Source of the DNA: UBA7692 sp964552715
GTDB taxonomy: Bacteria; Bacteroidota; Bacteroidia; Chitinophagales; LD1
Direction of reading: 5' to 3'
NCBI GenBank assembly: GCA_964552715.1
Contig: CAZKHZ010000037.1
Location: forward strand, 1-22,843
DNA length: 22,843 nt
Part shown: positions 13,545 to 22,827 of the stretch, piece by piece
How positions within the stretch are numbered: the first letter of the stretch is position 1
How the letters are laid out: each line of letters begins with the position of its first letter
Notes under the pieces: model-generated
Seen by the model: only the letters and a program-made list of their open reading frames with translations
Told to the model about the DNA's origin: nothing
Databases searched by the model: none
Translations under genes and position numbers: made by a program

Positions 13545-16500
13545 AGGGCTATTATTTTAGACTTCTTCTTCCTTTTTGGAAAAGTGAACAAATCTTTTGC
13601 GTTATCAAAGTCCTTTCGATAGGTGATGCCCACGCCTGTGCGGTTGCGGTTGCGTAGGTTAAAATTATCGTAGTCTGTGCGGTTAAAAGCGCGTACGCGC
13701 CAGCGACCATCTTTGGTCAATTTATACTCCAACTGAAAGTCACCTGCTACGTTTGCCGTAGCCACGCGGCTAATGCCGTTGCCTGTGTTATCGGTAACGG
13801 TGGTGTTGCCAAAATCTACATTGCCTCCAGCACTTACCGAAAATCGGTCGTTGAAAAAACGCTTGGTTAAAGCAAGTTGCAATTCGCGTCTGGTATCGGC
13901 ATTGTCCGCTGCCGATTGCGAACCTGCAGCACCCTGCTGACTATATTGGCGGTAGCGGAAATTAATGTCAAGGTCGTTCACGAAATTGGAAACAAAATTG
14001 TTGAGATAGCGTGATAGCTGCGAAGACAAAAACTCACCCACTGTGTTTGCCACACCGCCCCCAATATCGTTACCGCCCACCGAGTTGTTGATGGTGTTGC
14101 TGGGTGGCAAAAAGCGGTTTAGCATCAGCAAGCCAAACACTTGTTTATACATCTCGGTTTCATTGGTGCGAATAATCTGCAGGCGGTTATCTACCATGGT
14201 GCGAATAATAGGGTCGGGGTCTTGCACGCGAATATCAAAAGCTATATTTGGCGCAGAAAGCACCCCCGTAAGCTTCAACAGCAACTTAGCCGAAACACTT
14301 GTGCGAGCGCGGGTTTCAGCCTCACTTTGGGTTACATCGCCCGAAGCTGTTCTTTCAAAAAAATCACTTATTAAATCGTAAGTAGAAGTGCGCACATCAT
14401 ACACCGCATCCATGTTTAAGCCCGCCTGATAAATGTCGCCAGTAAAATTAATGGTGCTGCCAGGGTCTAACTTAAATCGCTTATTTACGATGCTCTGCAA
14501 GGTGAACAAATAATCTCCACGCGTAACTTCATAAGTGCCATACATGCTTACACCGCCCGTTTTGGCAATCTCCAATTTGATATTTCCTCTACCCACACTT
14601 GTAAGAATATCACCCGCCACAGGGTCTAGCACAATATCAATAGCTGCATCGGGTGTAACATCGGCTTCCAGAATAAATGTCATACCGTTTAGTTTCAATT
14701 TAGGCTTTTTAACTGCCACCAAACTGTCGGCATTTTTATCTACAAAATGAAAGAACGAATAGCGACCGGTTTCTTTAGTGCTGCGAATAGGTAAATGCAA
14801 ATATGTGCCCGGCATAGTGCGCACATTGGCGCGAATAATCATATCATTAAACTGCCCCCTAAAAGTTACATTGCCATCGGCAAAAGCTTTGCCATAAAAC
14901 ACAGGATTCTGCTCTATTGTGGTATTCAGCATCATCATATTTGGTGTAGTCACCTTGCACTCAATACCAAACTTTTTAAAGTAGGTATGGTAAATTCTGC
15001 CGTTGGCAACTCCCGAATTTTTTGCCGAACTATTCAAGTCGGTAATGGTAATAAAATTGAGGTTGATGTTGTTTTCGGTAAGCGTTATATCCTGATTTTT
15101 TAAGCCGTAGCGTGTATTCAAATAGCTTACAGTTATGGCTGCTGTATCAATGCGCAACTTGCCGGTAAGCGCCAATTGCGGCACCAAGCCCTGCAATTGT
15201 AATTTGCCGGATGCACTCCCAACCGCATCGCTCACATAGGTTTTAAAGAAAGGGTAATTTAAAAATTCAAGTCCTAACTTTCGTAAATCAATGTTCATGT
15301 TTAAGTCAGGCTTAGCCTTGTCAAGAGAGTAGAATCCGTAAGCGCGCACATCATTGCCTTTACCATTAATAGTGGCATTAATAAGGATTCTATTTTTTGC
15401 ATTATCCAATTCGCTTTGCAGGTTCATGTCACCAATAGGTATCTCGCCCATTATCACATCGCTCAACTTTACATCGGCAATAACCGATGGAATGGCAAAA
15501 ATATTTTCAACCGTTGCATAGCCATTGATAGTAGCACTAATGCCTGAATTTTTGGGTAGAATGGCACGCGTAAAATCACTCAAAGAGATTTTATTGAAAG
15601 TGGCTTTGATGGAAGTAGCTGAGTCTTGATTGAGGTAAGCATCTAATGCAATGCTTTGCTGATTATTATTGAATGAGAAATTCTGTGAAGTGATTTTGTT
15701 TCCCTTAATAAGTATCGAATTATCTTTTGAAAAATTCCACTTATTGTTAGCCAACCATACTTCAGATGGATCCACCTTTACCTCAACTCCATCAGCCAAT
15801 GGGTAAATATGTGCGGTAATGTTTGCGCGGTTCAGATGGTTCTTATCCCAAGCAAAAACATCCAGCTTCAAGTTATCCTTTTCGTTGTGCAAAAGCACAT
15901 TTAAGGTGTCTGCAATCAAACTGTCTTTTTGATAAATATTATCGCTTATCAAGGTAATATCAAGCTCTCGTCCGATGATACCGGTGGTAAACTTTGTACG
16001 CTGCAAAGTGGTGTTGCCCCACTGAAACTGAGGTATAAATCCGTTCATGGATATTTGGCTCAACTGGCTATTTACTGCGCCTTGCAACTTTGCGTTTCGG
16101 ATAAGCTTAAAACTAGGATGAATAATTTGTGTGAGTGCACCAGGCTCAAAAATCTTTACATCAAAACTAAAATCCTGCGAGGTGGCTCTGGCAACACTAA
16201 ATGGACGATTTTGCGTAAAGGCAGTTTGAACAATATCTCGGAGCGTAGGATACAATGTAGAGTAAGTATAATAGCCCGAAATTTCAGCTTCCATAAACTT
16301 GCTCTTCAACAACAAAGACTTTTTTCTTTCGCCCTCCACATAGCCCTGTAGTTGAATAAAATCAAGAAAAACAGATGTGTCTTTGTTAGCAATTCTGGTA
16401 TTTCGCAGCAGAATACTGCCTGCAATGTCATCAATGTTTTTGCCATTGAAATTGCTAGATATATCGGTACTGATTACCAATTCATTTTTTGTAATATTCA

Positions 16501-18334
16501 ATGCCATCAGGTTGGCATTGCGAACGTTTGCAACAAAGTTAAACTCTGGTGGTTCGTTGTTCAGGTTCATCATGCCATCAAAATCAAAATCAATATTCTT
16601 ATCCTTCAAACTAAGCTGCCCAATAAATGTTTTACCCTTCACCAAACCATTTACCTGCGCGTTTCGATAGTCATAATTTTTTAATGAAATATGTTCAATA
16701 GCACCTTGAATATCAGCATCTAAAGTAGCAAGTGTCAAGCCTTTGCCCTTAATAGTGGCACTGGCAGTAACGGTTCCTAAATTGGCTTCGTTGCGTGTAA
16801 ACTTGCCCAAATTAAAATTACTCAAAGCAATGTCTCCTTTGTAGGAGGCATCTTTTGTTTTTGGATTGTATTTGAAATTTAGATTGGAGGTAGCACTGCC
16901 AATATCTGTATTGAATTTGCCATTGGCAACAATGTCGGTTAAAAATCCATCAAGATTGCCCGAGAAAGTAATGTTGCCGAGTGTAGAAAGATTTTCGGGT
17001 ATTTTAAGCGAAGGGTAAAACGCAACAATATCAGGCAATGAAACACCTGCTTTGTTTACACGAAGATTCAGCGAAGTCTCGAAAATTTGTGGCAAACCAA
17101 AGGTTGAAAAATTACCTTTGAAATAAGTATTCTTTCCGGTGCGTAATTCAATATCTCTGCCGCGCATGTTATTTACCCTGCCGTCAATATTTCCACTGAA
17201 ATAGATGGTGTTGTGTTGAATGTTATCCAACTTTTTTGCAAAGTAGTTCAAGTCGCGCAGCGAGAGTTTGGTGTTACGAAAATCTCCCTTCAATCGAACC
17301 TTCTCTAGGAATTTTTTAAAGTCTCTAAAGTGCTCATACTTTAATGAGAGGAAGTTGCTGACAACACTTTCAGATGTTTGCAAGAGCAGCTTGTTGCATA
17401 CGATTTCATTCACAGTAACTTTGGCTTCGGTGCGCAGGTTTACTACTTTCAACCCACACTTTTCATTTGCCGAAAGGGAGCGAATGGAGGCAAAAATAGA
17501 ATCGCGAATTAATGCGCCTTTTACAATGTTTACATTAATGTTTGTAATGTCTAAATGGTTGAAATCAATTCCTTTTTCGGCAAATGGCTTTTGAATGTTA
17601 CTCAATTTAAAGGCTGCATTGGTAAGCAACAGTCTTCCAAATTGGATGGTGAAACCTTCGGGCAAAAAGTGAAAAGGCTTTAAAGTATCGTTTACCACTT
17701 TAGGTTTGGGATTGACGATAATTTCAACCACTGGATTCACCATAGTTATTTCATTCACATCTACCTTACTAGTCTTCAAACCAAGGTCATTCAATTTTAT
17801 AAGGCTTCGCTCCACATCTACATTTATGTCGGTGCGCGACTTTTTATCAATATAGTCAAAATGGGTATTCACTATGTTGATTTCATTCAACACAATTTGC
17901 CAGTCTAAAGGAGTTTTGGGATTGTCGGCTTTCTTAGTAACGCCCAGCCTGAACACCTTTGATATGTTCATTTTACCCGCTGTATCTTTTTCTAGATGCA
18001 CATGAGCATTCTCTAACGAAACGCCTTTTATCAAAACCCTTTTGTTGAATAATTGTCTGCCGCTGTAGTGCACATCTAGCACACCGGCATATATCATTGT
18101 GTCCTTATTAAAGTCGAGAATCAATACTTCCTCAAGTCTTATAAAACGACTGAAAGTGATGGAAAGGGCTTTGATTTTAACCACTGTGTTGTACTCTTTA
18201 GAAAGAGCTTTTGCTGCCTTTTGTGCAAAATAGGTTTGCACACTTTGCAGCCTGAATGCCAGCACTGTGCTGACAAGCAACACAACGATAAACAGTATTA
18301 AAACAATAAGTGCCTTGGCAACCTTCTTTAGCAA
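13487..18334 (-). CDS. tamB: TamB-like translocation and assembly module protein (DUF490 domain)
   Basis: A 1615-residue inner-membrane-anchored periplasmic protein of the TamB/AsmA-like class, thought to bridge the envelope and help outer-membrane protein assembly or lipid transport. One N-terminal membrane helix (about residues 6-27, rich in I, L and V) is followed by long repetitive beta strands with recurring N, D, S and I/L alternation, as in the beta-taco groove of the family. The C-terminal part, with GTYEVTRGDYLFTLQ, LNRFLPP and QYSQQGAAGSQ followed by strands LALTKRFFNDRFSVSAGG, matches the DUF490/TamB C-terminal domain of Bacteroidota. The start is a TTG at 18334: the frame has a stop four codons upstream and no nearby ATG. 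It is divergent from tsaD, a common Bacteroidota pairing. Its 3' end is duplicated at 11639-11696. Confidence 0.9.
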   Translation of the reverse strand: MLKKVAKALIVLILFIVVLLVSTVLAFRLQSVQTYFAQKAAKALSKEYNTVVKIKALSITFSRFIRLEEVLILDFNKDTMIYAGVLDVHYSGRQLFNKRVLIKGVSLENAHVHLEKDTAGKMNISKVFRLGVTKKADNPKTPLDWQIVLNEINIVNTHFDYIDKKSRTDINVDVERSLIKLNDLGLKTSKVDVNEITMVNPVVEIIVNPKPKVVNDTLKPFHFLPEGFTIQFGRLLLTNAAFKLSNIQKPFAEKGIDFNHLDITNINVNIVKGALIRDSIFASIRSLSANEKCGLKVVNLRTEAKVTVNEIVCNKLLLQTSESVVSNFLSLKYEHFRDFKKFLEKVRLKGDFRNTKLSLRDLNYFAKKLDNIQHNTIYFSGNIDGRVNNMRGRDIELRTGKNTYFKGNFSTFGLPQIFETSLNLRVNKAGVSLPDIVAFYPSLKIPENLSTLGNITFSGNLDGFLTDIVANGKFNTDIGSATSNLNFKYNPKTKDASYKGDIALSNFNLGKFTRNEANLGTVTASATIKGKGLTLATLDADIQGAIEHISLKNYDYRNAQVNGLVKGKTFIGQLSLKDKNIDFDFDGMMNLNNEPPEFNFVANVRNANLMALNITKNELVISTDISSNFNGKNIDDIAGSILLRNTRIANKDTSVFLDFIQLQGYVEGERKKSLLLKSKFMEAEISGYYTYSTLYPTLRDIVQTAFTQNRPFSVARATSQDFSFDVKIFEPGALTQIIHPSFKLIRNAKLQGAVNSQLSQISMNGFIPQFQWGNTTLQRTKFTTGIIGRELDITLISDNIYQKDSLIADTLNVLLHNEKDNLKLDVFAWDKNHLNRANITAHIYPLADGVEVKVDPSEVWLANNKWNFSKDNSILIKGNKITSQNFSFNNNQQSIALDAYLNQDSATSIKATFNKISLSDFTRAILPKNSGISATINGYATVENIFAIPSVIADVKLSDVIMGEIPIGDMNLQSELDNAKNRILINATINGKGNDVRAYGFYSLDKAKPDLNMNIDLRKLGLEFLNYPFFKTYVSDAVGSASGKLQLQGLVPQLALTGKLRIDTAAITVSYLNTRYGLKNQDITLTENNINLNFITITDLNSSAKNSGVANGRIYHTYFKKFGIECKVTTPNMMMLNTTIEQNPVFYGKAFADGNVTFRGQFNDMIIRANVRTMPGTYLHLPIRSTKETGRYSFFHFVDKNADSLVAVKKPKLKLNGMTFILEADVTPDAAIDIVLDPVAGDILTSVGRGNIKLEIAKTGGVSMYGTYEVTRGDYLFTLQSIVNKRFKLDPGSTINFTGDIYQAGLNMDAVYDVRTSTYDLISDFFERTASGDVTQSEAETRARTSVSAKLLLKLTGVLSAPNIAFDIRVQDPDPIIRTMVDNRLQIIRTNETEMYKQVFGLLMLNRFLPPSNTINNSVGGNDIGGGVANTVGEFLSSQLSRYLNNFVSNFVNDLDINFRYRQYSQQGAAGSQSAADNADTRRELQLALTKRFFNDRFSVSAGGNVDFGNTTVTDNTGNGISRVATANVAGDFQLEYKLTKDGRWRVRAFNRTDYDNFNLRNRNRTGVGITYRKDFDNAKDLFTFPKRKKKSKIIALPPDIEIKEEDVPEIQPTP

Positions 18335-18580
18335 ACTATTTATTTATTGATTACAAGTATGGAATGAATAATGCGCATTACTACTGGCAGATACATTATT
18401 GTTTACGTTAGTTTTATTCATTTCCAATACATTAACTCTTGGTTTGTTTAATTATTGTACCCGATGCAAGACAGGTGAAAGATGCTTTAGTTTATTCGCA
18501 TTTTTTTACTTTTCGCTAGTGCATTCATCCTCTATATATTTTTCATTTAAGTATTAAGCATTTTGTTTCACCTTCGCATC

Positions 18581-19588
18581 GTGTCTGTTATCATTCTTGG
18601 CATCGAATCATCTTGCGATGATACTTCTGCTTCCATTTGCGAAAATGGTAAAATTCTATCCAACATCATTGCTTCGCAAAGTATTCATGAAGCTTGGGGT
18701 GGCGTTGTTCCTGAATTAGCATCGCGTGCGCATCAGCAAAACATCGTTCCGGTGATTGATGCCGCAATAAAACAAAGCGGTAAAAACTTGTCTGATGTTA
18801 GTGCCATTGCATATACAAAGGGTCCAGGATTGATAGGTTCTTTGCTAGTGGGCAATGCCTTTGCAAAAGGGCTTTCGCTTACTTTGAATATTCCTCTAAT
18901 AGAAATCAACCACATGGAAGCGCACATTCTTGCGCACTTTATAGATGAAGCTCCGCGCTTTCCTTTTTTGTGTTTAACGGTTTCGGGCGGGCACACACAA
19001 TTGGTTTTGGTGCGAGATTACAACGCCATGCAAGTGATTGGCGAAACGATTGATGATGCTGCAGGTGAAGCCTTTGACAAAACTTCTAAAATGCTTGGCT
19101 TGCCTTATCCTGGTGGTCCATTAATGGATAAACTGTCGAAACAAGGTAATGCGCTTGCGTTTAAATTTGCTTCACCAAAAGCACCTGATTTGAACTTTAG
19201 TTTCAGCGGTTTAAAAACTTCAGTACTGTATTTTTTGCAAGCAGAACAAAAAAAGAATGCCGCATTTATTGAAGAAAACCTGAATGATTTATGTGCTTCC
19301 ATTCAGCATAGTATTGTAGAAATATTGATGAAGCGATTAAAGGAAGCCGTTGCACAAACGGGGGTTTCAGGCATAGCGCTTGCAGGCGGGGTGTCGGCTA
19401 ATTCATACCTTCGCGAACGCTTTAAGCAATATGCCGAGGAACAAAACTTGCACTACTTTATTCCAAAGTTTGAGTATTGCACAGATAATGCAGCCATGAT
19501 TGCCATTGCTGGTTTCAAAAAATTTGAACGCAAAGAATTTTCAAGTTTAGAAAATGAGCCTGTGGCACGATGGAAGATTGGTAGTTGA
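18581..19588 (+). CDS. tsaD: tRNA N6-adenosine threonylcarbamoyltransferase TsaD
   Basis: A 335-residue enzyme that, with TsaB and TsaE, transfers the threonylcarbamoyl group from TC-AMP to A37 of ANN-decoding tRNAs. It carries the ASKHA/Kae1 signature: GIESSCDDT (residues 7-15), GGVVPELASR, TKGPGLIGSLLVG, the metal-binding NHMEAH (H111, H115), FLCLTVSGGHTQLV and the C-terminal GGVSAN and CTDNAAMIA. I chose GTG 18581 as start, giving VSVIILGIESSCDDT as in homologues. A TTG at 18563 would add six residues with no homologue support, and there is no ATG in frame. It is divergent from the tamB-like gene and is an essential housekeeping function. Confidence 0.95.
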   Translation: MSVIILGIESSCDDTSASICENGKILSNIIASQSIHEAWGGVVPELASRAHQQNIVPVIDAAIKQSGKNLSDVSAIAYTKGPGLIGSLLVGNAFAKGLSLTLNIPLIEINHMEAHILAHFIDEAPRFPFLCLTVSGGHTQLVLVRDYNAMQVIGETIDDAAGEAFDKTSKMLGLPYPGGPLMDKLSKQGNALAFKFASPKAPDLNFSFSGLKTSVLYFLQAEQKKNAAFIEENLNDLCASIQHSIVEILMKRLKEAVAQTGVSGIALAGGVSANSYLRERFKQYAEEQNLHYFIPKFEYCTDNAAMIAIAGFKKFERKEFSSLENEPVARWKIGS

Positions 19589-19651
19589 TTATTTGACCCC
19601 GCACTTAATCCTACAAAGTATCACCCTTACTAATTTTTTACCTTTGTGCTT

Positions 19652-20122
19652 ATGAATATCACCCGCTTTAATGTGCGCGTTTACGGTTTGTTGATTAATG
19701 AAAACAATCAGGTGCTTGTGAGCGATGAATTGATTCGCAAAGGCACTGCGCGGGTAACAAAATTTCCCGGTGGGGGGCTCGATTTTGGCGAAGGATTGCG
19801 TGTTGGTTTGCAACGTGAGTTTATGGAAGAAGCAGGGGTAGAAGTTAGCATTGGCGAGCATCTTTACACCACCGATTTTTTTGTTCCTTCTGCCTTTGAT
19901 AACAACAGTCAGGTAATTGCAATTTACTATCTAGTACATTGTGCTTCATGGCAAAGCATTAAAACTTCCAATAAAAAATTTGACTTTAATGTGCCGCCTG
20001 GCATGGAAGCCGAATGCTTTAGATGGGTAAACATTACCGACCTGAAAAATGAAGTTGATATTACTTTGCCAACCGATATGGTACTAATAAATATTTTGAT
20101 AGCACGACTAGAAAACCACTAA
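19652..20122 (+). CDS. Nudix hydrolase
   Basis: A 156-residue cytoplasmic pyrophosphohydrolase. The complete Nudix box G-x5-E-x7-RE-U-x-EE-x-G-U is at residues 41-63 (G41, E47, R55, E56, E59, E60, G62), which binds the divalent metal and diphosphate. Preceding strands (FNVRVYGLLINENNQVLVSDE) and the KFPGGG turn are typical. The substrate cannot be told from the sequence; candidates include oxidised nucleotides, sugar nucleotides or ADP-ribose. ATG 19652 is preferred; a GTG two codons earlier overlaps a TACCTTTG element (19639-19646) that looks like a -7 box, which would place the transcript start at or next to the ATG. The stop overlaps the RNase G stop by four bases in the convergent direction. 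Confidence 0.9.
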   Translation: MNITRFNVRVYGLLINENNQVLVSDELIRKGTARVTKFPGGGLDFGEGLRVGLQREFMEEAGVEVSIGEHLYTTDFFVPSAFDNNSQVIAIYYLVHCASWQSIKTSNKKFDFNVPPGMEAECFRWVNITDLKNEVDITLPTDMVLINILIARLENH

Positions 20123-21663
20123 TCCAATTTTATTTCCTCTTCCTGCTCGTCAAATAGTTTATAGTCGGTAAACGAAAGTGACTCGTTGCTGTAAATCTTG
20201 ATGAACGATTTGAATTTCCACCACCATTTGAAACGGATGGATGGAAAACCCTTCTTTAAATATGCTTCTACTATTGGATGAACATACAGCTTGAGGCTAC
20301 GATGTGTTTGCGTAAGCGTTTGTAAATCGCCTTCAATTTCATCTAACAACATCAACGAAGATTGAATAGCACCCGAACCAGCACAGGTAGGGCAAACCTC
20401 GGTGGTTACAATATTTATTTCGGGGCGCACACGCTCGCGTGTTATCTGTAAAATATTGAAGCGAGAGAGTGGAAGAATAGTATGTGTAGCCCTATCTGTT
20501 TCCATAAATTCGCGCATTTTTACAAACAACTCTTGTTTGTGATCTGCAACTTTCATGTCAATAAAGTCCACCACAATAATTCCACCCAAATCGCGTAGGC
20601 GAAGTTGACGCGCAATTTCTTTGGCAGCTTCAATATTAGTGCTTAGCGCGTTTTTCTCCTGTGTACCTTCATTAGTATTGCGGTGTCCACTGTTAACATC
20701 CACAACATGCAAGGCTTCTGTTTTTTCAATAATCAGGTAGCTACCATTGGGCATATTCACTGTTCTGCCAAAGGAAGTCTTAATCTGTTTGGTAATTCCG
20801 TAGTAATCAAAAATTGGTAAATTTCCGGTGTAGGTAGATACCATGCCTTTTCTATCGGGCGCAATGCGAGCAATGTAATCTTCAAGTTCGCGCGTAAGCG
20901 TTGGGTTATTTGTAACTACTTTATTGAAATCGGGATTCAGCAAATCGCGTAAAATGCCTGTGGTTTTATCTACTTCACTCAACACCTTTTTTACTGGTTG
21001 AGCGCCTCGCAAATTCTGCGACATTTCTTTCCATTTGTCCACTAAAATGGTTAAATCCTGATGAAGTGTAGCTGTATCTTTACCAGCAGCTTGGGTGCGT
21101 ACAATCACACCAAAGTTTTTAGGTTTTAGTCCTTCAACCAACACCCTTAATCGCTTGCGTTCATCGGCACTATCAATCTTTTTTGAAACCCCAACAGTAT
21201 CGTTGAAAGGTGTTAGCACTAAATACCTTCCTGCAATAGAAATTTCGCAAGTAAGACGTGGTCCTTTGGTAGAAATTGGTTCTTTTAGAATTTGAACTAA
21301 AAGAAACTGCTTTCCCGAAAGCACTTCTTTCACGTTTCCAGTCTTTATAATTTCCGGCTCTAAAGAAAAGTTATTGAGCGTGCCATCGTTTGAACCTGCA
21401 ATAGCGTGTGCAGTATATTTCATTAACGAACGCAGATTAGGACTTAAGTCAGTGTAATGAATAAAGGCATCTTTTTCGTGTCCCACGTCAATGAAGGCTG
21501 CATTTAAGCCTGGCATTACTTTTTTAATTCTGCCTAAGTAAACATCACCAACATTAAATTGGTTGGTTACCCTTTCCTGATGTATTTCAGTAAGGACTTT
21601 ATCTTCAAGTATAGCTACATCTGTGCTACCCTGTGATGTATGAATAATTAATTCTTTGTTCAC
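20119..21663 (-). CDS. rng: Ribonuclease G/E family endoribonuclease
   Basis: A 514-residue single-strand-specific endoribonuclease acting in rRNA maturation and mRNA decay. The S1 domain is at about residues 35-125 (GDVYLGRIKKVMPGLNAAFIDVGHEKDAFIHYTDL pattern). The catalytic Mg ligands correspond to D322 (VVDVNSG) and D366 (GIIVVDFIDM), and the Zn-link is CPTC at 424-427. It has RNase G length and lacks the long disordered degradosome tail of enterobacterial RNase E. The start is GTG 21663: the frame has a TGA three codons upstream and no ATG. A hairpin with CGAACC/GGTTCG arms lies 30 bases upstream. It is convergent with the Nudix gene, the stops sharing CTAA. Confidence 0.95.
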   Translation of the reverse strand: MNKELIIHTSQGSTDVAILEDKVLTEIHQERVTNQFNVGDVYLGRIKKVMPGLNAAFIDVGHEKDAFIHYTDLSPNLRSLMKYTAHAIAGSNDGTLNNFSLEPEIIKTGNVKEVLSGKQFLLVQILKEPISTKGPRLTCEISIAGRYLVLTPFNDTVGVSKKIDSADERKRLRVLVEGLKPKNFGVIVRTQAAGKDTATLHQDLTILVDKWKEMSQNLRGAQPVKKVLSEVDKTTGILRDLLNPDFNKVVTNNPTLTRELEDYIARIAPDRKGMVSTYTGNLPIFDYYGITKQIKTSFGRTVNMPNGSYLIIEKTEALHVVDVNSGHRNTNEGTQEKNALSTNIEAAKEIARQLRLRDLGGIIVVDFIDMKVADHKQELFVKMREFMETDRATHTILPLSRFNILQITRERVRPEINIVTTEVCPTCAGSGAIQSSLMLLDEIEGDLQTLTQTHRSLKLYVHPIVEAYLKKGFPSIRFKWWWKFKSFIKIYSNESLSFTDYKLFDEQEEEIKLD

Positions 21664-21692
21664 AAAAACTCACGATTTAGACAAACACAAAA

Positions 21693-21711
21693 CGAACCAT
21701 AAATCGGTTCG
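21693..21711 (-). promoter_or_regulatory. Possible leader hairpin upstream of RNase G
   Basis: CGAACC (21693-21698) and GGTTCG (21706-21711) form a 6-bp stem with a 7-base loop, about 30 bases before the GTG start. In E. coli rne, leader hairpins mediate self-control by the enzyme; a comparable role here is only a possibility. It could also be a protein-binding dyad. Confidence 0.3.
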
Positions 21712-21804
21712 ATAGTGAAGTGCCGGATTATCAATAATTCTCGCACAGAAACTCAGCCACAGGTAAACAAGGGGCAAGCAGAAAACATGGCTGCGTCAAA
21801 ACAA

Positions 21805-21833
21805 TTCAGGGAGTTGTTCATCAACTCCCTGAA
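21805..21833 (-). terminator. Intrinsic terminator after the small ribosome-associated protein gene
   Basis: A perfect 12-bp stem, TTCAGGGAGTTG (21805-21816) / CAACTCCCTGAA (21822-21833), with a 5-base loop. On the minus strand it is followed by TTGTTTTG. It lies 10 bases beyond the stop of the gene at 21843-21932, ending that transcription unit before the RNase G promoter region. Confidence 0.8.
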
Positions 21834-21842
21834 AAGGAAAGA

Positions 21843-21932
21843 CTATTTCTTCTTGTGACGGTTTTTGCGTAAGCGTTTTTTACGCTTATGTGTGGCAATT
21901 TTGTGACGTTTACGTTTTTTTCCGCAAGGCAT
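21843..21932 (-). CDS. AURKAIP1/COX24-type 29-residue basic protein, probable small-subunit ribosomal component
   Basis: A 29-residue protein starting MPCGKKRKRHKIATHKRKKR and ending in HKKK, with well over half of its residues lysine, arginine or histidine. The KRKRHKxxTHKRKKRLRKNRHKKK pattern is the AURKAIP1/COX24 C-terminal domain, known from the mitochondrial small-subunit protein mS38 and from very short Bacteroidota proteins annotated under the same domain name. It very likely binds rRNA. It starts at ATG 21932, 31 bases after the stop of the upstream TPR gene, and is followed by a strong terminator 10 bases after its own stop. Such genes are easily missed by gene callers because of their length. 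Identity is confident from composition and pattern; direct ribosome binding is inferred. Confidence 0.85.
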   Translation of the reverse strand: MPCGKKRKRHKIATHKRKKRLRKNRHKKK

Positions 21933-21963
21933 ACTTTGCTTTATTTAAAGTGAAATAATTTAA

Positions 21964-22827
21964 TTAGCTCTTAAGTTCTTCAATATACTTTTCAATCTCT
22001 TTTTGTATCTCCTCATTATCAATCAACTTCCTACATTGTTTAAAGAGAGCTACAGCCTTTTCTTTGTTGCCGGTGCTTTTGTAGGCTTGCGCCAATAAAA
22101 ACATCGCTTCCAAATTTTGGGGCTGCGAATGTAAAACTTTTTCTAATCTATTTATAGCTTTCTCATTTTGTCCGCTCATCATGCTGAATTTTCCGAGCAT
22201 AAACTGAGCATCAGCATTGGTAGAATCTGTTTTTACAATGTTTAATAACATAGAAATTCCCTGCATTGGGTTGGTGCCGCCTTCAACATAACAGGCTGCA
22301 ACTTTCAATTTGTAGCCTACATTGGTTGAGTCAGCTTCTAATGCTTTTGTGTAGGCGTTAAGGGCAGATTCAAGCAAATAGCTTTTTATGTCTTCTGCTG
22401 GCGCGCGACTGATTAAAGAATAAAATCTATCACCGCTTTCAGCCCAATTGGGTGTTTTATTCATTAAAACTGCGGCTTCGTTGTAATAATAAGCGTTGCC
22501 CAAGGGGTCGCCTACTGAGGCATAAAGATTAGATATTTTAATAGCCGCCTCTGCTTTCGATGCTCTTTCGGTGTTGGATGAGCGTGAAGTATATTCTTCT
22601 TCGGCTTTTGTAAATAATTCAATAGAATCTTTTGAGGGAATGGCTGCCTTAACAGTTTTCAGGTAGTTTTCCATATCAAAAGAAGTATGTTCCGATTCAT
22701 CGTGCTGATGTGTATCTGCTTCAGCCATTTTAGATGCTGCTGGCGATTGATGCATTTTTGCAAAAAGGAAAACTCCAATCAAAGCCACTGAGGCGAAACC
22801 TATCAAAATCCACTGCGAACGATTCAT
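21964..22827 (-). CDS. Membrane-anchored tetratricopeptide repeat protein
   Basis: A 287-residue protein with one N-terminal membrane helix (about residues 6-23, MNRSQWILIGFASVALIGVF), a short His/Asp/Glu-rich linker (DTHQHDESEH, 39-48) and a helical solenoid. TPR units are visible at about 150-170 (YLLESALNAYTKALEADSTN), 167-201, 204-237 (NADAQFMLGKFSMMSGQNEK) and 238-270 (NLEAMFLLAQAYKSTGNKEK). The repeats should lie in the periplasm and act as a protein-binding scaffold. It precedes the AURKAIP1/COX24-like gene by 31 bases on the same strand, so the two may share a transcript. The partner is unknown. The ATG at 22827 is only 16 bases from the window edge, so its promoter is outside. Confidence 0.85.
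   Translation of the reverse strand: MNRSQWILIGFASVALIGVFLFAKMHQSPAASKMAEADTHQHDESEHTSFDMENYLKTVKAAIPSKDSIELFTKAEEEYTSRSSNTERASKAEAAIKISNLYASVGDPLGNAYYYNEAAVLMNKTPNWAESGDRFYSLISRAPAEDIKSYLLESALNAYTKALEADSTNVGYKLKVAACYVEGGTNPMQGISMLLNIVKTDSTNADAQFMLGKFSMMSGQNEKAINRLEKVLHSQPQNLEAMFLLAQAYKSTGNKEKAVALFKQCRKLIDNEEIQKEIEKYIEELKS

Noticed and set aside
13487..18334. Many ORFs of 70-140 codons on the plus strand inside tamB (for example 15929-16351 and 16352-16684)
   Set aside because: They are antisense shadows of a 1615-codon gene with clear family features and show no domain of their own.
18563..18580. TTG start adding six residues to TsaD
   Set aside because: The extra residues precede the conserved VIILGIESS start of the family; GTG 18581 fits homologue length.
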